Notes under the pieces: generated by a model
Databases searched by the model: none
Seen by the model: only the letters and a program-made list of their open reading frames with translations
Told to the model about the DNA's origin: nothing
In this document: positions 11,290-22,167 of the stretch, one piece after another
Layout: every line of letters begins with the position of its first letter
How positions within the stretch are numbered: the first letter of the stretch is position 1
Program-made: the position numbers and the translations under genes
DNA from: Zarea fungicola
Taxonomy: Eukaryota > Ascomycota > Sordariomycetes > Hypocreales > Cordycipitaceae
Length of the DNA: 64,000 nucleotides
Direction of reading: 5' to 3'
NCBI GenBank assembly: GCA_900169235.1
Contig: FWCC01000078.1
Span: 1 to 64,000 of the forward strand

Positions 11290-11895
11290 AAGTGTGCGGC
11301 GGGCTAGAAAACTATCACTTTTCGTTGTATATGTATTTTATCACATGGAAAATTGCCTCTTAATTTGTTTAGATGTGTGGAGAAGACTCTTTTCCTACAA
11401 TCTCTTCTCTGGTGGCGGTAAATCGCCATCGCGACTAATTAATAAATGATCGCCTCAACGTCGCTTGACATGTAGCCACGTTTTGCCACCGAGGCACAGA
11501 ATGCAAGCCAGAGGCATGTTGCGCGACAAAAGACAGGGCACAGACTTGACGTAGGCTTTCTCTCGCAACATGACATAGCCAATTGCCTATCCTAAATTTC
11601 CACCATTTATAGCTAATTCTATGTGTACCCAGCTTTGCTACGTTTAGGAGAAAGAGCTCTTCTATTTACAATTATATCACCATCCGTCGTGAAAAGAAGC
11701 TCTAGAAATATCGCTGGCTTGCTTCAAAGGACGTCAGGTAGGTTCTGTGATCTGTCCAGTGGCAGTTTCATGCCCAAGACTCCGTGGTCCCACCACCGAG
11801 AAAGTCGTCTACAACTCGTCCATCAGCTCTGGCACGGTCAACATCATCAGGCTCTGGCGAAATCTCCCCAAGTCCTGTTGTCCCCGAACTCTACA
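11290..11895. other. Intergenic with a WAP-like fragment
   Basis: No intact gene. At about 11475-11545 one plus-strand frame reads FCHRGTECKPEACC, which has WAP-like C-x5-C-x4-CC spacing before a stop. It may be the remnant of a second small cysteine-rich gene, or chance. Confidence 0.25.
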
Positions 11896-13071
11896 CTACA
11901 ACTCCACCCTGGTTTCCGTCAAACCGGCCGCGATGGCTTCTTTGCTGAAAGCGTAGTCGTTGTAACCCTCATGCTTCTTGTTTGTGAAGAACGTCGCACG
12001 TTCATACGGAGTAAAGGCAATCATGTGCTTGACACGGAAGACTAGGTCCGGGTTGGCCACATAAGGTCGACCAAAGGCGATAATGACTTTGTAGTCCTTG
12101 TACGTCTCCTCCAACGCCCGCACTGCCGTCTCTGCCGAGTAGCCACCGGCCACCATGACCGGCGACGTGTCTTGCCACTGCTCGAGAAACGTGAGCGTCG
12201 ACTGCGCGCGGTTGCCAAAGGGATTCGGGTGGCCAGGCGGGGGCGTTTTGCCGTACAGAGAAGGATCGAAACGGGGCTCAACAAAGGAAAGATATGCCAG
12301 CCTGTGACCCTTCTGCTTGATGCTTTCCAGCACATGGCCCGTCTGCTCCCACGTATCAGACGAGTAGGAGTCCTGATACGTGCCAAACGGGCTGAGACGC
12401 AACCCGACGCGGTCAGCGCCGACCTCGCCCACGACCGCTTCGACCACCTCGAGCAGAAAACGACTGCGGTTCTCCGTGGAGCCTCCCCATCGGTCTGTGC
12501 GGTTGTTGGAGCTATCCCGCGTAAACTGGTCAATCAGGTAGCCGTGCGCGCCGTGAATCTCGACGCCGTCGGCGCCAGCGTCCACCACTCGCCGGGCCGC
12601 CTGCCGGAACTGGTCAATCTTGTCGAGGATTTCCTCCTCCGTCATGGCCGATGGTCGCACGGAGCTGCTGCCCTTTAGCGGCAGGTCGCCGCTCGAAATG
12701 TACTTGTGGCCGCATTTCGTGAGGTACTCTGGGTCGCCTCCGCGGCCCAGATCCCAGAGCTGCTGGAAGACAAAGCTCCTCTTGGCGTGGATGGCGTCGT
12801 AAATCTTCTTCCACCCGGCCACCTCCGCAGAAGTGCCAACCCCAGGAAGATTAGCCTCCCCTTCGGTGCCTGCCTCCACGGCCGTGGCCTCGGTCACGAT
12901 GAGCGTGCCGGGTACGCTGGCGCGGTCGGCGTAGTACTTGGTCATCATCTCGAGCGGCGTGTGGTCGTCTGCGTTGCGGTAGCGCGTCATTGGCGCCATG
13001 GCGACTCGGTGTGCCAGCTTTACCTTGCCTACTTGCAGAGGCTGCCATATTTTAGATTCTGAGATGGTCAT
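11896..13071 (-). CDS. Old Yellow Enzyme family NAD(P)H:flavin oxidoreductase
   Basis: An intronless 391-residue protein matching the usual OYE length. It is an FMN-dependent TIM-barrel ene-reductase that reduces activated C=C bonds with NAD(P)H. Visible family elements in order are the N-terminal AMAPMTRYR FMN-binding strand, QLWDLGR, the active-site EIHGAHGYLIDQF (His/His pair in place of the His/Asn of yeast OYE, a known variant, with Tyr as proton donor), the NRTDRWGGSTENRSRF loop that follows it, and C-terminal AGGYS and AFGRPYVANPDL phosphate-binding strands. Ends with TAG. Homologs often sit in secondary-metabolite clusters (for example ergot alkaloid and related pathways). With the MFS exporter and SDR nearby this is plausible here but not shown. 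Confidence 0.93.
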   Translation of the reverse strand: MTISESKIWQPLQVGKVKLAHRVAMAPMTRYRNADDHTPLEMMTKYYADRASVPGTLIVTEATAVEAGTEGEANLPGVGTSAEVAGWKKIYDAIHAKRSFVFQQLWDLGRGGDPEYLTKCGHKYISSGDLPLKGSSSVRPSAMTEEEILDKIDQFRQAARRVVDAGADGVEIHGAHGYLIDQFTRDSSNNRTDRWGGSTENRSRFLLEVVEAVVGEVGADRVGLRLSPFGTYQDSYSSDTWEQTGHVLESIKQKGHRLAYLSFVEPRFDPSLYGKTPPPGHPNPFGNRAQSTLTFLEQWQDTSPVMVAGGYSAETAVRALEETYKDYKVIIAFGRPYVANPDLVFRVKHMIAFTPYERATFFTNKKHEGYNDYAFSKEAIAAGLTETRVEL

Positions 13072-14321
13072 GACTATGTGTGGAGGATGAGAGCGATGCT
13101 GCCGGTACCATGTATCTGTAAACTAGTCTAATCAAGTAAAGAAGCGACCTGTTGACTTTATATAGTTTCATAAAACCATGATGAAAAACGTATTTCGGTA
13201 TTGTAAGCGATTTTCTTTGGTCATTCTAATTTGTAAGCCGCCAAGAATGTTTACGATTGATACGATATTTTGTGTGGGGTACGATGGCCAGAGACATTAT
13301 ATTGAGAAAGTGGAAATGTTAGTTTGCTCGCTCACTAATCAGCGCATTTGTAAGGGATTCTCTTTGCCTGTTCCTTTCTCCCGCGTTCAGTAATGGCGCA
13401 ACAAGTTCGATGCAAAGCGCACAGATCACAAATCGGTCTTCCCGTCACCATGCCTCTTTCGCTTCTAGTCGGGTTAACCTTCTGTTTTAAGAGAAAGATA
13501 ATTTTTAGCTTGCGTAGTGTGTGGGTACGACACTTTATACGTAAATAGATCACCCCTGCTAACACCAACAGTGGTAATGGTGGCGCTAGACAGATTTTTG
13601 CAGAGTCAATGCCTTTAATAATGCAGCCCACGGGCTAGCCAGTCTGTTTGGTATTTTAAATTTTATTTAGTTCTAATGTCCTCAAGATTTAAGACAGCCA
13701 GGCCTTGATTTCTGCAGTGAATGCCAACGGGTTCCAACTCAGAGCCTCTCAGCAATATCCTGAGCTGTCACATTGAACAAGGATGCTGCAATTACTTAAA
13801 AGTCAGCACGCGTAATAATTCTGCTCCTTTATACATATGAATGACCTTTGCATTTGCATTATAGCTAGGGCCATCCCTATTATTCTACAAGACAAAACCT
13901 TGTCAAGGTTTTCCTCTTGCAATCACAACTAGCAACCCCGTAAAAAGACTTTTGGCCAGGCTATTAACGCGAGGAACCCCGCAAAAATAAGTACCAGATT
14001 GTTGAACAACACTGTATTGCCGCTTGGCTGTTCAAGTCGAGAATTTACAGCCATCGCGCCCTGACAGACAAATAGGGAAATGATGCCATCACCATTGACA
14101 TTTGCGGGTCCTGTTTCCTGAATTAGAATGAAGTACTCATAGTTGCTGCAGTAAACGATGACAAGTATCATCTTACAAGAAGTGTCCCAATAGCAATATA
14201 CATGTTTCAAAAAGACAGTTTACTACTGTTTTTTTATTTCATGTGATTTTCAACGTCTAAAAGTTCCTACTATAGAGGCAAAAAAAGCTCGCCAGAGCGT
14301 GGGCAAAAAGAAATGAAAGGA
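13072..14321. other. Intergenic region
   Basis: About 1.25 kb, mostly AT-rich, with no supported coding sequence. Confidence 0.5.
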
Positions 14322-14406
14322 CTCCGATACGGGGAATTGAACCCCGGCCTTTGCGGAATATCTGATGGATGAAAACGCAAGATCCTAACCACTAGACGAT
14401 ATCGGA
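14322..14406 (-). tRNA. tRNA-Glu (anticodon UUC) with intron
   Basis: Minus strand, 85 nt. The acceptor stem TCCGATA pairs with TATCGGA, followed by a single 3' discriminator base. A normal D arm (CGTCTAGTGGTTAGG) and a T arm with GGTTCAATTCC are present. The anticodon stem TTGCG/CGCAA encloses TTTTCA, giving UUC. An insertion of about 13 nt follows position 37, the standard site for nuclear tRNA introns. Removing it leaves 72 nt, the normal length for tRNA-Glu. Fungal tRNA-Glu sequences start the same way. Confidence 0.92.
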
Positions 14407-15224
14407 CTAGTTGATGGCTGTTCCTGTGGCCAATGCAGAGATAATAATGGTTGCGTCGTACAGCATTTGATGTTCTGAAAGCAGATCTGTTCAACATATA
14501 TAAGTCGGCTGCAAGGCAATCATAGCACCGAATGCTAGTTATCTACTCATCCAGCTCAAGAGTGAATGTATCAGATCATATTGCAAGATGAAATGCCCGC
14601 TGTTCTGCAGAAGTTGAATCATGCAAGTGCCGCGGCAAAAAGTGTGCGCATGCTCTGACGACTTGCTCGAGCTAACCCACTCCACTGCTGAAAACTGAAG
14701 CAGAATTGACCGATGTGCAATTACCATCATCAACGCCAATAGACTGGGAATTGCAAGTCGCGACCATCAACTTCCGTCTCTCTGCGATTGCTAGGTTTTG
14801 CACAACTGCCAAACAAGTGCCATGGGAGTTTGGGGCTGGCTATGGAGCTGCTTATTTCGTGGGGAAATAACGGATCCGATTTTAGAAAGATGCGCTTTGC
14901 TTGACACGTCTCATTTCCGGGGCACAACTCGAGGAACGGCGCGATGGCGCTATTCAATGTGTCTCGCGTAGCGTCCGTCTCAGATATCAGCATCTTTTCG
15001 GTTAGATGTTGCAGCAATGTTTGCTTGGTATTTTATTAGCACTATCAAAGCCCGGCGATGCGATACAGTAAAAAAGCAATATATTTTACGATAACTAAAT
15101 TGCGTTCTTCATCGAAAAAGGTCTACAATGACAAGTAAAATAGCGCCTGGCATACCATGTCTTTTCTGAAGCGACGCATCCATTCCATCAAGCCTTACGG
15201 CCATACATACATGCCCGTGGACAG
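14407..15224. other. Intergenic region
   Basis: About 820 bp between the tRNA and the MFS gene 3' end. No supported gene. Confidence 0.5.
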
Positions 15225-16924
15225 CTACGCCTCATTCTTCTTTATTGGATGCCACTCTAGAAACGCGGAGCCAAGAATCGTTGCAATCGTCAACCCGACT
15301 GGCAGATAGAGTGTCTGGGTGACGGCCTCGTCGTACCCAAGCAAGACATCTCGTAGCCGGTCGCCGCCCACAATCTTGGATATTTCGGAAAGCCCAGCTT
15401 GCGAAAGAACTGTAGCATTAACCGATGGCGAGTGCGTCGCAATTTCACTGACCAACCTGCTTTTGAACAATGCCGCGGACACCACAATCCAGATGGCGTT
15501 GCCCATGTTGGCTCCGAAAACAATGGCCGCAATGCCAATGGGAAGATCATTGGGTTTCATCAAAGCTTGTAGAGATAGAGTTGGGGTTTGAATGCCAATA
15601 CCGGTTGCTACACCAAGAAACCCGAGAAGAGATGATGCTTTCGCTACGCCTTCGTCGAGGCGGATGGTTGTGAGCAGACCAGACGCTACAGGGGCTAGCA
15701 ATGTAGCGGCAATCATAAATGCTAACCCGTTATTAGCAGAGTTTTAAGCAAAGTTAAAACGAAGTCAAAGCTCGACTTACGGTTGCAGTATCCTGTCCAC
15801 GAGCTGCCCGCACCACCGCAAAGATTGCCGAGCGCGATTCCGACCAGCATCGGGACCATGAGAAGCCCCGACCGTGTTGCAGTGTAGCCCTTGACACCTT
15901 GGAAATAGATTGACACGTAATATTCCGTTATCGACAAGGTCGCGTTTATGCAGGCAGAAAACCAAGCTGCAGCTAGAACAGACCGCATGCGGCAAATTCG
16001 GGGCGGAAGAGTAGCCTCATCCTGCAGCCGGTATTGACGCCAGGCAAAGACGCCAAGAAGCATCACAGATAGGATGAAGAGCACAACGATGCGAGCGTCA
16101 CCCCAACGGTACGTATTGCCGCCCCATTGCAATGCCAGGAGTAGACAGCAGATGGAAGGCACCAGGCAGACCGTTCCTATCCAGTCGAACCGCCTCAATT
16201 TCTCTTGCCATGAGCCTCGAGTGCTGGTAATTGCCGGGTTATCATGGAACCCAAACTGTATCATGATGTAGGCAATGATACCAAGGGGGACGTTGATGCC
16301 AAAACAGCCCCTCCACCCAACCCAGTCGATCAAAGCACCACCTAAAAGAGGCGCGCTTACAATGCCTACAAACTGTGATGATCCCACCACCGTAGTCCAC
16401 ATTGGTCTCTTTTGGCTTGGAAAACAGTGTGTGATGGTCATGTATGAACCCGAAACAAGGCCCGCGGATCCGACCCCGGCAATGGCACGACCTAGGATGA
16501 ACATCCACGACGTCGCGGCCGCAGCACAGACGAGGGATCCCAGCTCAAAGATGCATATGGAAGCGATGAAGAGCTTTTTGAGCGAAATGGTGCTGTACAG
16601 CTTTCCAGCCAGGAAGGAGAAGCTCGCCGTCATCAGGGAGTACGCCGACGAGTACCAGCCAATGTCCGCGACCGTCTTGAAGTGGTTGGTCAGACTGGGG
16701 ACAGTGGCGGCGACAATGGTGAGGTCTAGCCCATGGAGAAAAGATACTGTACAGCACGAAGCAACCGCCATCCATAGGCGTATGCCAGATGGGTAGTTAA
16801 CCTGATCCGTTGCTGCCGCATCAACCACTGTAAGCTGCTCTTGGAGCTCACTGGGCTCCACCATGGGGCCTGGGGTCTGCTTGGACCCATCTGTGTGTGC
16901 AGATGACTGTTCTTGGATGGACAT
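15225..16924 (-). CDS. MFS drug:H+ antiporter, DHA2 type (14 TM)
   Basis: Two exons, 15781..16924 and 15225..15721, with a 59-bp intron (GTAAGT...GGTTAG, phase 1), giving 546 residues. The longer upstream frame begins with GTG, so the first ATG at 16924 is taken as the start. A cytosolic tail of about 50 residues is followed by a helix ending in GLDLTIVAATVPSL (motif D1-like) and the motif-A loop region LAGKLYSTISLKKLF. Motif C is represented by SAPLLGGALID, and VGWRGCFGINVPLG is typical of fungal multidrug and toxin efflux pumps. The junction reads YCNPFMI, as in the family. These proteins export metabolites or xenobiotics across the plasma membrane. It lies 2 kb from the OYE gene on the same strand, compatible with a metabolite cluster. 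Confidence 0.92.
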
Positions 16925-19642
16925 GCTGAGACGAAAGCTATCACCCGGGTTTGGTGTTGCACGATCGGAGGGTTTTTGCACTTGGTCGCTCGCCCTTGTT
17001 TATGTTTATGATGAAAGACTCATCTAATGTGGGTTGCAGAAGAGTGCTTGCGAGAGTGACAACCGACGACGTGGGGGAAGCACTTGCAGGCTCCTACGTA
17101 GGATTTGTACGACATGAATCAGCACCGGCTCGGTGACGGTGGTGGCTCCGGGCAGAAAGAAGAACAGGCCAATCAAGCACCGAGACAGCAAGGCTCGACT
17201 GACATTTGTTTTCTGTCGGACCGACAAGATCCTTTGTAGCTAGTTTCCCGCACAGCGGGCTGCGGTTTCAAACAGTCCGAGGCTGGGCCGAGCCTTGTCA
17301 GAGAAGCTTATTGTGGGTAGCTCTGGTCCATGAAGCTGAAGAAATGGGTAGCCGAGCTTCCCAGAGAAACCCTGGGGGTATATCATCTCAATTGGCATGC
17401 AGGCGCAATTGTACCAGAAACTCTTCTGCAAAAGTGCATGCAAGCTCACTGGCCAAAGGTGCTCCAGATACCACACAGTACAGTACCATTTATGTCGACG
17501 ATAACTTGTCCGAATTGGAGGAGATTATTTTCTTTCAATGCAGCTCATCGTAGTCGCCCGAGTCCAAGGTGTTTCCATGACGGTCGCAGAAGTATTCAAG
17601 GCGCAGCCTTGCGCGACATGACATTGACGGCAGGCATTTGTATTTCGCACCGCATCTTCAAAATTCGGAAGAAAGTTGATCAGCAATTGCCTACCACGTG
17701 TTCAATGAATTAGAAAAGACATTTAAATAAAGGGATTTTTTTCTCAAATGGATGATGGTTTAGAGCATTTTGGTAGGCAATTAATCGATTGTTGACGGGC
17801 TGGCTAACCAATTGAACTGGCTGACTGTTGGACTTGACATAGAAGTCATGAATTTTTGTTTCTGACCATGTAAGCGGCCCTTGGGGTATAAATAACCCTC
17901 CTTAACAGTATGATTTTGTCTCTTTTATTACTGACTTCTAAGTGCCTGCAGATGCGCTGTAGGTTTAGGCCAGCCAGCGGAGTAATCAGGACCGATTGGC
18001 CAGACAGGGCCTGACTTTAAGGTGGCTGTAGTGTATACTTGTTCGATCAAAATATAAGATTCGACGACGGCGGCGATGGGGACGGCCTTGGAAATGGCTG
18101 CTTGGATACCGTTTAAGGCTTACCGACAGGATAAGATACTGATAGGTGTTGTAAAAGCTGATTCTAGATAACAAGGTCTCACTGCAGGGATCACAGGTCC
18201 GTCGCTGTTGATCGCGCTCGTACAGCTGTTGTACCTATCGATACTCTAGCTGCCCGAGCTGTTCAAGCGGCTTTGACGAGCCTATTGTAGAAAATTGAGG
18301 GGGACAAGGTAAACGTAATCGAAAAGAAAGGAATAGCAGGTAATAGGCTGTAGTAGAGGCTGTGCAGCCTAGTAAAAGGTATAGCGGCTGGCTCGTTAAT
18401 TTGGTATCGATTAAGGCGGGATAGCTTGGGGGTAAAGGGTTGACTGATGACTCTTTGCCTAAAGTAGTACTATCGGCCGAGCAACATGCCAGGGGGTAAA
18501 AGGTTGCATTCTTTAACTATGTTAGTGCCCGGCTAAAATGCCTATTTGAGTAGTTAAAAAAAATCGACCCAGCAATCTACTAGCGGCAATGCCAAATATC
18601 CTTGGTCCTCCAGTCATGGCCATCTGCACGTCAGGTCAACCTCGTCAGCGATGATGGGCATCTACTCTTAACTCTATATACAGTTAGTGGTCTCGGGTAT
18701 TACCACCTTTCTCACAGCTGCTCTAGGCAGCGACAAGAAGTAGAAGAAAGATGCCCTTGTATCTAGCTAGTTCGTGTCCGTTCAGAGCCTTACACCTGTC
18801 GGAAGTTGGCCGCCAGAAGTGACAGCTCGCCAGATGCATGTGACAGGTAATAAGCTCTAAGAATCACTAAAAGTTAGACAAAACGTTCAATGGAAGAAAC
18901 CAAGCGGCGACTAGTTATGTCCGCGGGTGCCAAACTTTTCAAAGCGGAAAGAAGTTCCTGCGCCGGTATGTCTATCGAAGCAGACCAGTTTGCCGGCAGG
19001 TTCCGCGCCCATCAGATGCTGTGAATAAGTGCCAAGGTGCATCAGCCCGAATTAGGTAGTAGTTGGTGTGGTTCCAGCCTTGTTTTTGACAGATGCCAAT
19101 CGTGTCATCCGAAAACGTGGGTGGGTTACTCATTCAATGCGCCCACCAACACGCTCACTGGAGCAGATCGGCACATTGATCGGCGCCCTAGGTGTCGGTT
19201 ACGCCCTTTGGCGAGAAACCATGAGAAAGCTTGGGGGCTACAAAGGGGAAAACTTGCACTGGGGAGGAGATGAAACTTGTGTAATGCGCCCGCTTGCGTT
19301 TCACCTCTACGACTTTGTGGTTGGCAAAATGTAATCTGCGCATGGATCGTAGTAGTCTCTGACTTTTCATCAAACCGAAAGCTAGAGGCGGCCAAATGAT
19401 ATTGGAAATAGTCTGTGGATTGGCGTCTTTCATGCTTACGAGAAGATCTCTCGCAGCTTATTGAGTACGCCGAACCAGACTAGCCAGGCAAGCACCATCC
19501 TCTGTGATGGGCAAAGATGCGCACTTGGGCCATCTACCGCAGAAAGTGGCATGCTGCCATATAAAGTCCAGGCTTTAGCGTTTTTATGTGCTATTCTCGG
19601 TTCATCTACAAATCAACATCGCTTTAAGCTGAGAGTTGTGTA
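16925..19642. other. Gene-poor region with transposon-like relic
   Basis: About 2.7 kb without an intact gene. From about 18180 to 18560 the sequence is rich in TAG/TAA triplets and reads like mutated coding DNA on the plus strand, probably an old mobile-element fragment altered by C-to-T changes; I cannot name the family. A TATAAATA box lies at about 17886 with no gene behind it. Confidence 0.35.
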
Positions 19643-20785
19643 ATGGAATTGCTCTGTTTGCCGAATGAGACTCTGCTGCAGATACTGCGGAATCTACACT
19701 ACGTCGACAATAAATTTAATGAGCATGGCCAAAAAAGTGGCATTCTAGCCACAAGAGCGGTCTGTCGGAGACTGGCGCAAGTTGGTGCCCGAATAGCCTT
19801 CCGCCATGTCAAAATTACGCAGGACCAGGCGGGTTATCAAAGACTTCATGCCTTGTCCAATTCGATTCACGGAAAGAGTATTCACTTCCTCACATACAGC
19901 TTTGTTGACTTCGACAACAGCGCTGCATATGAGGACAAGTTTTTGGATGACGTGGACTCGGGGCAGGACGCTGTGCATATATCGAGAATGGGTTGGCAAC
20001 GCTTTGGTGTGCATGGTAATGACAGTATTCATCATTCTCTGCCGCGCAAATGTTCACTTGATGTTGACCAGCTGTCTGTTGTATTCAGTCGCTTGGAAAA
20101 TCTCGAGTCGATTCGCCTGTCGCATATCATTACGCGAACGCCTTCCAACTGGGTCAACAAGTCTCTCACACCAGATTGGCCGAAAAACTCGGAGCACCCA
20201 GCCAGTCTCAGAGTACTCGATACCATTTCGGCTGCGCTACACGCAGCCGGCTCAAAAGTTAAAGTCCTCACACTGCTTTCATCGCCATTTGGTCAACCAT
20301 GGCCAATAGTTGGGCTTATTCAAAGCCTCAGCTCGTCAAAAGCCCTCCTTTATCGTCAAGGTTTAAGCCATCTGCAAGTTCTCCATGTTCATCTCCCGCC
20401 AGGAAATGTGGCATACTCGAAAAACTTTGAGGGACTGTCGGGCTTTATTAGCTCGTTGCCAGCACTCGAGGAACTGGTAATAACAGGAGACAGTGAAGGT
20501 CATCTGACTGAGCTTTGCCGCCCTCTCTTTCTCTCTGATCTTCACATACCACTGCTCAAGTCTCTTCAAATGACCAATGTGGCGTTTGCCTATGCGCCAC
20601 AACTTACGAGGTTTCTCTTGCGGCATTCAGAAAGCTTGAGGAGAGTCAGTTTACACCATGCCTCTCTACTGGCTGGTTCCTGGGAGAATGTAGTCGATCG
20701 AATGAAGGGAACTATGAACCTAAGCCTGGACAAGATATACGGAGGCTACTTTATTCATGCGAGCATCGAGTACCACAGTCTATGA
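19643..20785 (+). CDS. F-box protein with leucine-rich repeats
   Basis: Single exon, 380 residues. The N-terminus has a short F-box-like core, LPNETLLQILRNL, followed by the ATRAVCRRLAQVGARIAFRHV pattern seen after F-boxes. The remainder contains irregular leucine-rich stretches (for example LENLESIRLSHI, LEELVITGD, LLKSLQMTNVAF, LRRVSLHHASLL), as expected for a substrate-binding LRR region. F-box proteins link SKP1-cullin ubiquitin ligases to targets. Filamentous fungi have large, fast-evolving sets, and this looks like one of these lineage-specific members. No membrane segments. Confidence 0.75.
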   Translation: MELLCLPNETLLQILRNLHYVDNKFNEHGQKSGILATRAVCRRLAQVGARIAFRHVKITQDQAGYQRLHALSNSIHGKSIHFLTYSFVDFDNSAAYEDKFLDDVDSGQDAVHISRMGWQRFGVHGNDSIHHSLPRKCSLDVDQLSVVFSRLENLESIRLSHIITRTPSNWVNKSLTPDWPKNSEHPASLRVLDTISAALHAAGSKVKVLTLLSSPFGQPWPIVGLIQSLSSSKALLYRQGLSHLQVLHVHLPPGNVAYSKNFEGLSGFISSLPALEELVITGDSEGHLTELCRPLFLSDLHIPLLKSLQMTNVAFAYAPQLTRFLLRHSESLRRVSLHHASLLAGSWENVVDRMKGTMNLSLDKIYGGYFIHASIEYHSL

Positions 20786-22167
20786 AATTACAACATGGAT
20801 CCACGCAAAGCAATTAAAGCTATCAAGTAGCATTTTTTTTTTTCATCATTCTCATCATTCTCATCTTTTATCTATGTGCAGAAGCTTGGGCTGAGGAAGC
20901 CACGCTCAGGGACTTTTTGTCCTTTTTGTAGGGCGAGTTTAGTGTCCTTATTAGGTGTGAAACCGCGTCCGTATAGCAAAATGCCAACAAAGACGTACCA
21001 AGTTCTAACATGTATTTGAGAATAAATGTGGAAGAATGAGGCAATAAATGTCACTGGATTCCACATATGCTTTCATTTGCATCTTTTACCCCACTGTGGT
21101 CTTTCTGACTTGGTTCACCATTCCCCCTTTGTCTAGACACAGACCTGCATTGCCTGATGGGCCATCAGGGAACGTCTTGGCTTGCCATACATTGTCTCTG
21201 CGTCAGTGTCGGATCCCTACGTTTCGGGTTTGGCATCCAGCCACACCGCCCCGGATCGACGGATTCCCACTGTAGCCGATCCGTTCGGGCATTAATCTAA
21301 CAGGACCAAGCAAGCTACGCCTCAGCGTGAGTTTGGCGCCAGCCTCAAGACAAGGAACAAACCTGGCAAATGACTACAGAGACAATGGCGCTTCAATCGA
21401 AGGGTCTGAAGAACATCGTTGGGCATCAACACAGTACGGCGATACTAAATTGGTGCCTACTTGGAATGTGCTATACTAGTAATCCAATCATGCAGCAACA
21501 CCTCATTGCACTGCAAGCAACTCATGAACACTGCCACACCACAACTCAGTTTTGCCCCGGGCAGACTACCGCAGGAATAAAGTTATGCGGAGATGCCACC
21601 TCCCTCATGAACATTGTATTTTCTTTCCTTTATAAAAAAAACAGTTGGTGCTTGCACCCACAGAACCTGTTGCTCGCATTTGTATCTGGAAACGCCCACT
21701 TACTTGATGAATGAAGGCCGACCTCTACAGACTACAAAAAATTGACGAGCAATACCGGCAATACGGAGCTAGGATCTCTAGCAGTCAACTGGCAGTTCGG
21801 TATCTTAACCCATTCGAGGTAGAGGGCAGGGGCGGCTTACCAGGCAGCGCGGTTAGGCTGCACCACCCTGAAAGCTGAAAACCATAAAAATTGTAGCTAG
21901 CCGCTGGGCACTGCAGACTGGTTTCTCGTTCTACCAGTAATCGCTCATGATTGACAGTCGGCTTCCCCTCCTCAATTGATTGCAAGGGGGCTCCAGATTG
22001 TGTGAGACACGCATTCAGCTTCAGCCACGACGATAAATTGGTCAGCTGCACACAGGCCATTTTACATGCATGAAAAATAAAAATAAAATCCGCACCAACA
22101 CCCTGAAAACGTTACCCAATTCATCATCAGAAAACGATTACCCCCCAACCCGCTTTGCTTGCCCGAC
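20786..22167. other. Intergenic region
   Basis: About 1.4 kb with no supported gene. Includes a T-run at about 20833-20843 and an ATCTCTAGC-rich stretch before the ankyrin gene. Confidence 0.5.

Noticed and set aside
16925..16981. Upstream extension of the MFS protein by 19 residues
   Set aside because: The longer frame starts with GTG; the first ATG is at 16924.
18911..19042. 43-codon minus-strand ORF ending FRFEKFGTRGHN
   Set aside because: Looks protein-like but is too short and alone, with no recognised family or splice partner.
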